From Azospirillum rugosum (GTDB lineage Bacteria; Pseudomonadota; Alphaproteobacteria; Azospirillales; Azospirillaceae): 64,000 nt of DNA. The DNA is taken from the NCBI RefSeq assembly GCF_017876155.1, contig NZ_JAGINP010000002.1, forward strand, positions 248,001 to 312,000, in the 5' to 3' direction. Below are positions 63,434 through 64,000 of this stretch, piece by piece (within the stretch, counting starts at the first letter, position 1; the number at the start of each line of letters is the position of its first letter). The notes under the pieces are model-generated. The model was given only the letters and a program-made list of their open reading frames with translations. It was not told the origin of the DNA and did not search any database. The position numbers and the translations under genes were made by a program.

Positions 63434-64000
63434 TCAGACGATCCGCACCTTCGCGTAGGACCCCGGCGCGTCCTCCAGGGCCGGCAGGCCGCCCTTGTTC
63501 GGGTCGCGGGCCGGGACCTTGCCGTCGGAGAACTTGCCGACCCACTTGTTCCACTCCGGCCACCAGGAGCCGGGGGTCTGCTCCGACGACTTCAGCCACT
63601 CGTCCGAGGTCTTCGGCAGCTTGGCGTTGGTCCAGTAGCAGTACTTCTCCGCGGCCGGAGGGTTGACGACGCCGGCGATGTGGCCGGAGGCCGCCAGGAC
63701 GAACTTCACCGGGCCGGTGAACAGGTTGGCGCCCATGTAGGTCGACTTCCACGGGGCGATGTGGTCCTCGCGCGCCGACAGGAAGAAGGACGGGGTCTTC
63801 ACCGTGCGCAGGTCGATCGGCACGCCGCCCAGCGTCACCGCACCAGGCTGCGCCAGCAGGTTCTTCTGGTACATGTTGCGCAGGTAGAAGCTGTGCATCG
63901 CCGCGGGCATGCGGGTCGAATCGCTGTTCCAGTACAGCAGGTCGAACGGGAACGGATCCTTGCCCAGCAGGTAGTTGTTCACGACGAACGACCAGATCAG
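63434..64000 (-). CDS. phaC: Class I poly(3-hydroxyalkanoate) synthase, C-terminal part
   Basis: Polymerises (R)-3-hydroxyacyl-CoA to PHB granules in the cytoplasm. Only the last 189 codons are in the window; the N-terminal part and nucleophile cysteine lie to the right. Visible family landmarks are NNYLLGKDPFPFDLLYWNSD, MPAAMHSFYLRNMY, the acid in SAREDHIAPW and the catalytic His in ASGHIAGVVNPP, and the C-terminal WWPEWNKWVG. The reading frame is open through the window edge. PHB storage is a typical trait of Azospirillum-like bacteria. Confidence 0.95.
   Translation of the reverse strand: MIWSFVVNNYLLGKDPFPFDLLYWNSDSTRMPAAMHSFYLRNMYQKNLLAQPGAVTLGGVPIDLRTVKTPSFFLSAREDHIAPWKSTYMGANLFTGPVKFVLAASGHIAGVVNPPAAEKYCYWTNAKLPKTSDEWLKSSEQTPGSWWPEWNKWVGKFSDGKVPARDPNKGGLPALEDAPGSYAKVRIV

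Overview
The window looks like a piece of an alphaproteobacterial chromosome, most likely Azospirillum or a close Rhodospirillales relative. This is inferred from very high GC content, heavy GC bias at third codon positions, the tpiA-secG-pyrG-kdsA-eno gene order, a GapR (DUF2312) nucleoid protein, a class I PHB synthase, PQQ synthesis, and a dense set of PAS/GGDEF/receiver signalling proteins. No rRNA, tRNA, CRISPR array, insertion sequence or prophage was recognised. Genes are packed on both strands; the longest gene-free stretch is just under 300 bases. Layout: 1-13.2 kb holds a truncated PpiD-type chaperone, then core metabolism (tpiA, secG, pyrG, a dienelactone hydrolase, kdsA, eno), interrupted by a DUF1194 protein, an exported helix-hairpin-helix protein and a complete minus-strand pqqABCDE operon that includes the 26-residue pqqA. 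13.3-24.7 kb is mixed accessory content: rhomboid protease, peroxiredoxin, an isolated hutH, a two-gene type I secretion ABC/membrane-fusion pair, a glutathione transferase, a lone receiver protein, and a divergent pair made of a proline-rich coiled-coil protein and a P-loop (ParA/MinD-like) ATPase carrying an extra N-terminal helical domain. 24.7-33.6 kb has murJ, a sulfurtransferase, an orphan FliN, cupin, GapR, diaminopropionate ammonia-lyase, an aminotransferase, a ClpP-fold periplasmic protein and an exported esterase. 33.6-45.3 kb has a NitT/TauT-type ABC importer, an ArsC-like protein with a metal-binding tail, a GST, a hybrid histidine kinase paired with a receiver protein that has a 500-residue unassigned N-terminus, a methyltransferase, two alpha/beta hydrolases (one apparently lacking its catalytic Ser and His) and a cupin. 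45.3-52 kb has UDP-glucuronate decarboxylase and a late cobalamin cluster (cobU, cobO, cobQ, cbiB, cobD) with a vapBC toxin-antitoxin module inside it. 52-64 kb has a PAS-GGDEF protein, cutA, an MFS transporter, metY, a CoA-binding protein, enoyl-CoA hydratase, a thioesterase, rplM-rpsI, argC, a gamma-class carbonic anhydrase homologue, an OmpA-family protein and the C-terminal part of phaC. How the genes work together: PqqA is the peptide precursor processed by PqqE/PqqD, then PqqB and PqqC, to give PQQ. CobO, CobQ, CbiB, CobD and CobU adenosylate, amidate, attach the aminopropanol arm and activate the nucleotide loop of B12. The three ABC genes form one importer. The kinase at 37.7 kb and its receiver partner are probably one phosphorelay. 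Intergenic space is rich in palindromic elements: three copies of a GTAGGTTGGG-type inverted repeat, an inverted CACAAAG-type repeat, two large GC-rich inverted repeats and many canonical hairpin terminators. The most promising leads for something new are the P-loop/proline-rich divergent pair (21.3-23.8 kb), the receiver protein with the unassigned domain (40.3-42.2 kb), the hydrolase-fold pseudoenzyme candidate (44.0-44.7 kb) and the tandem hairpin leader in front of the UDP-sugar gene (46.29-46.36 kb).
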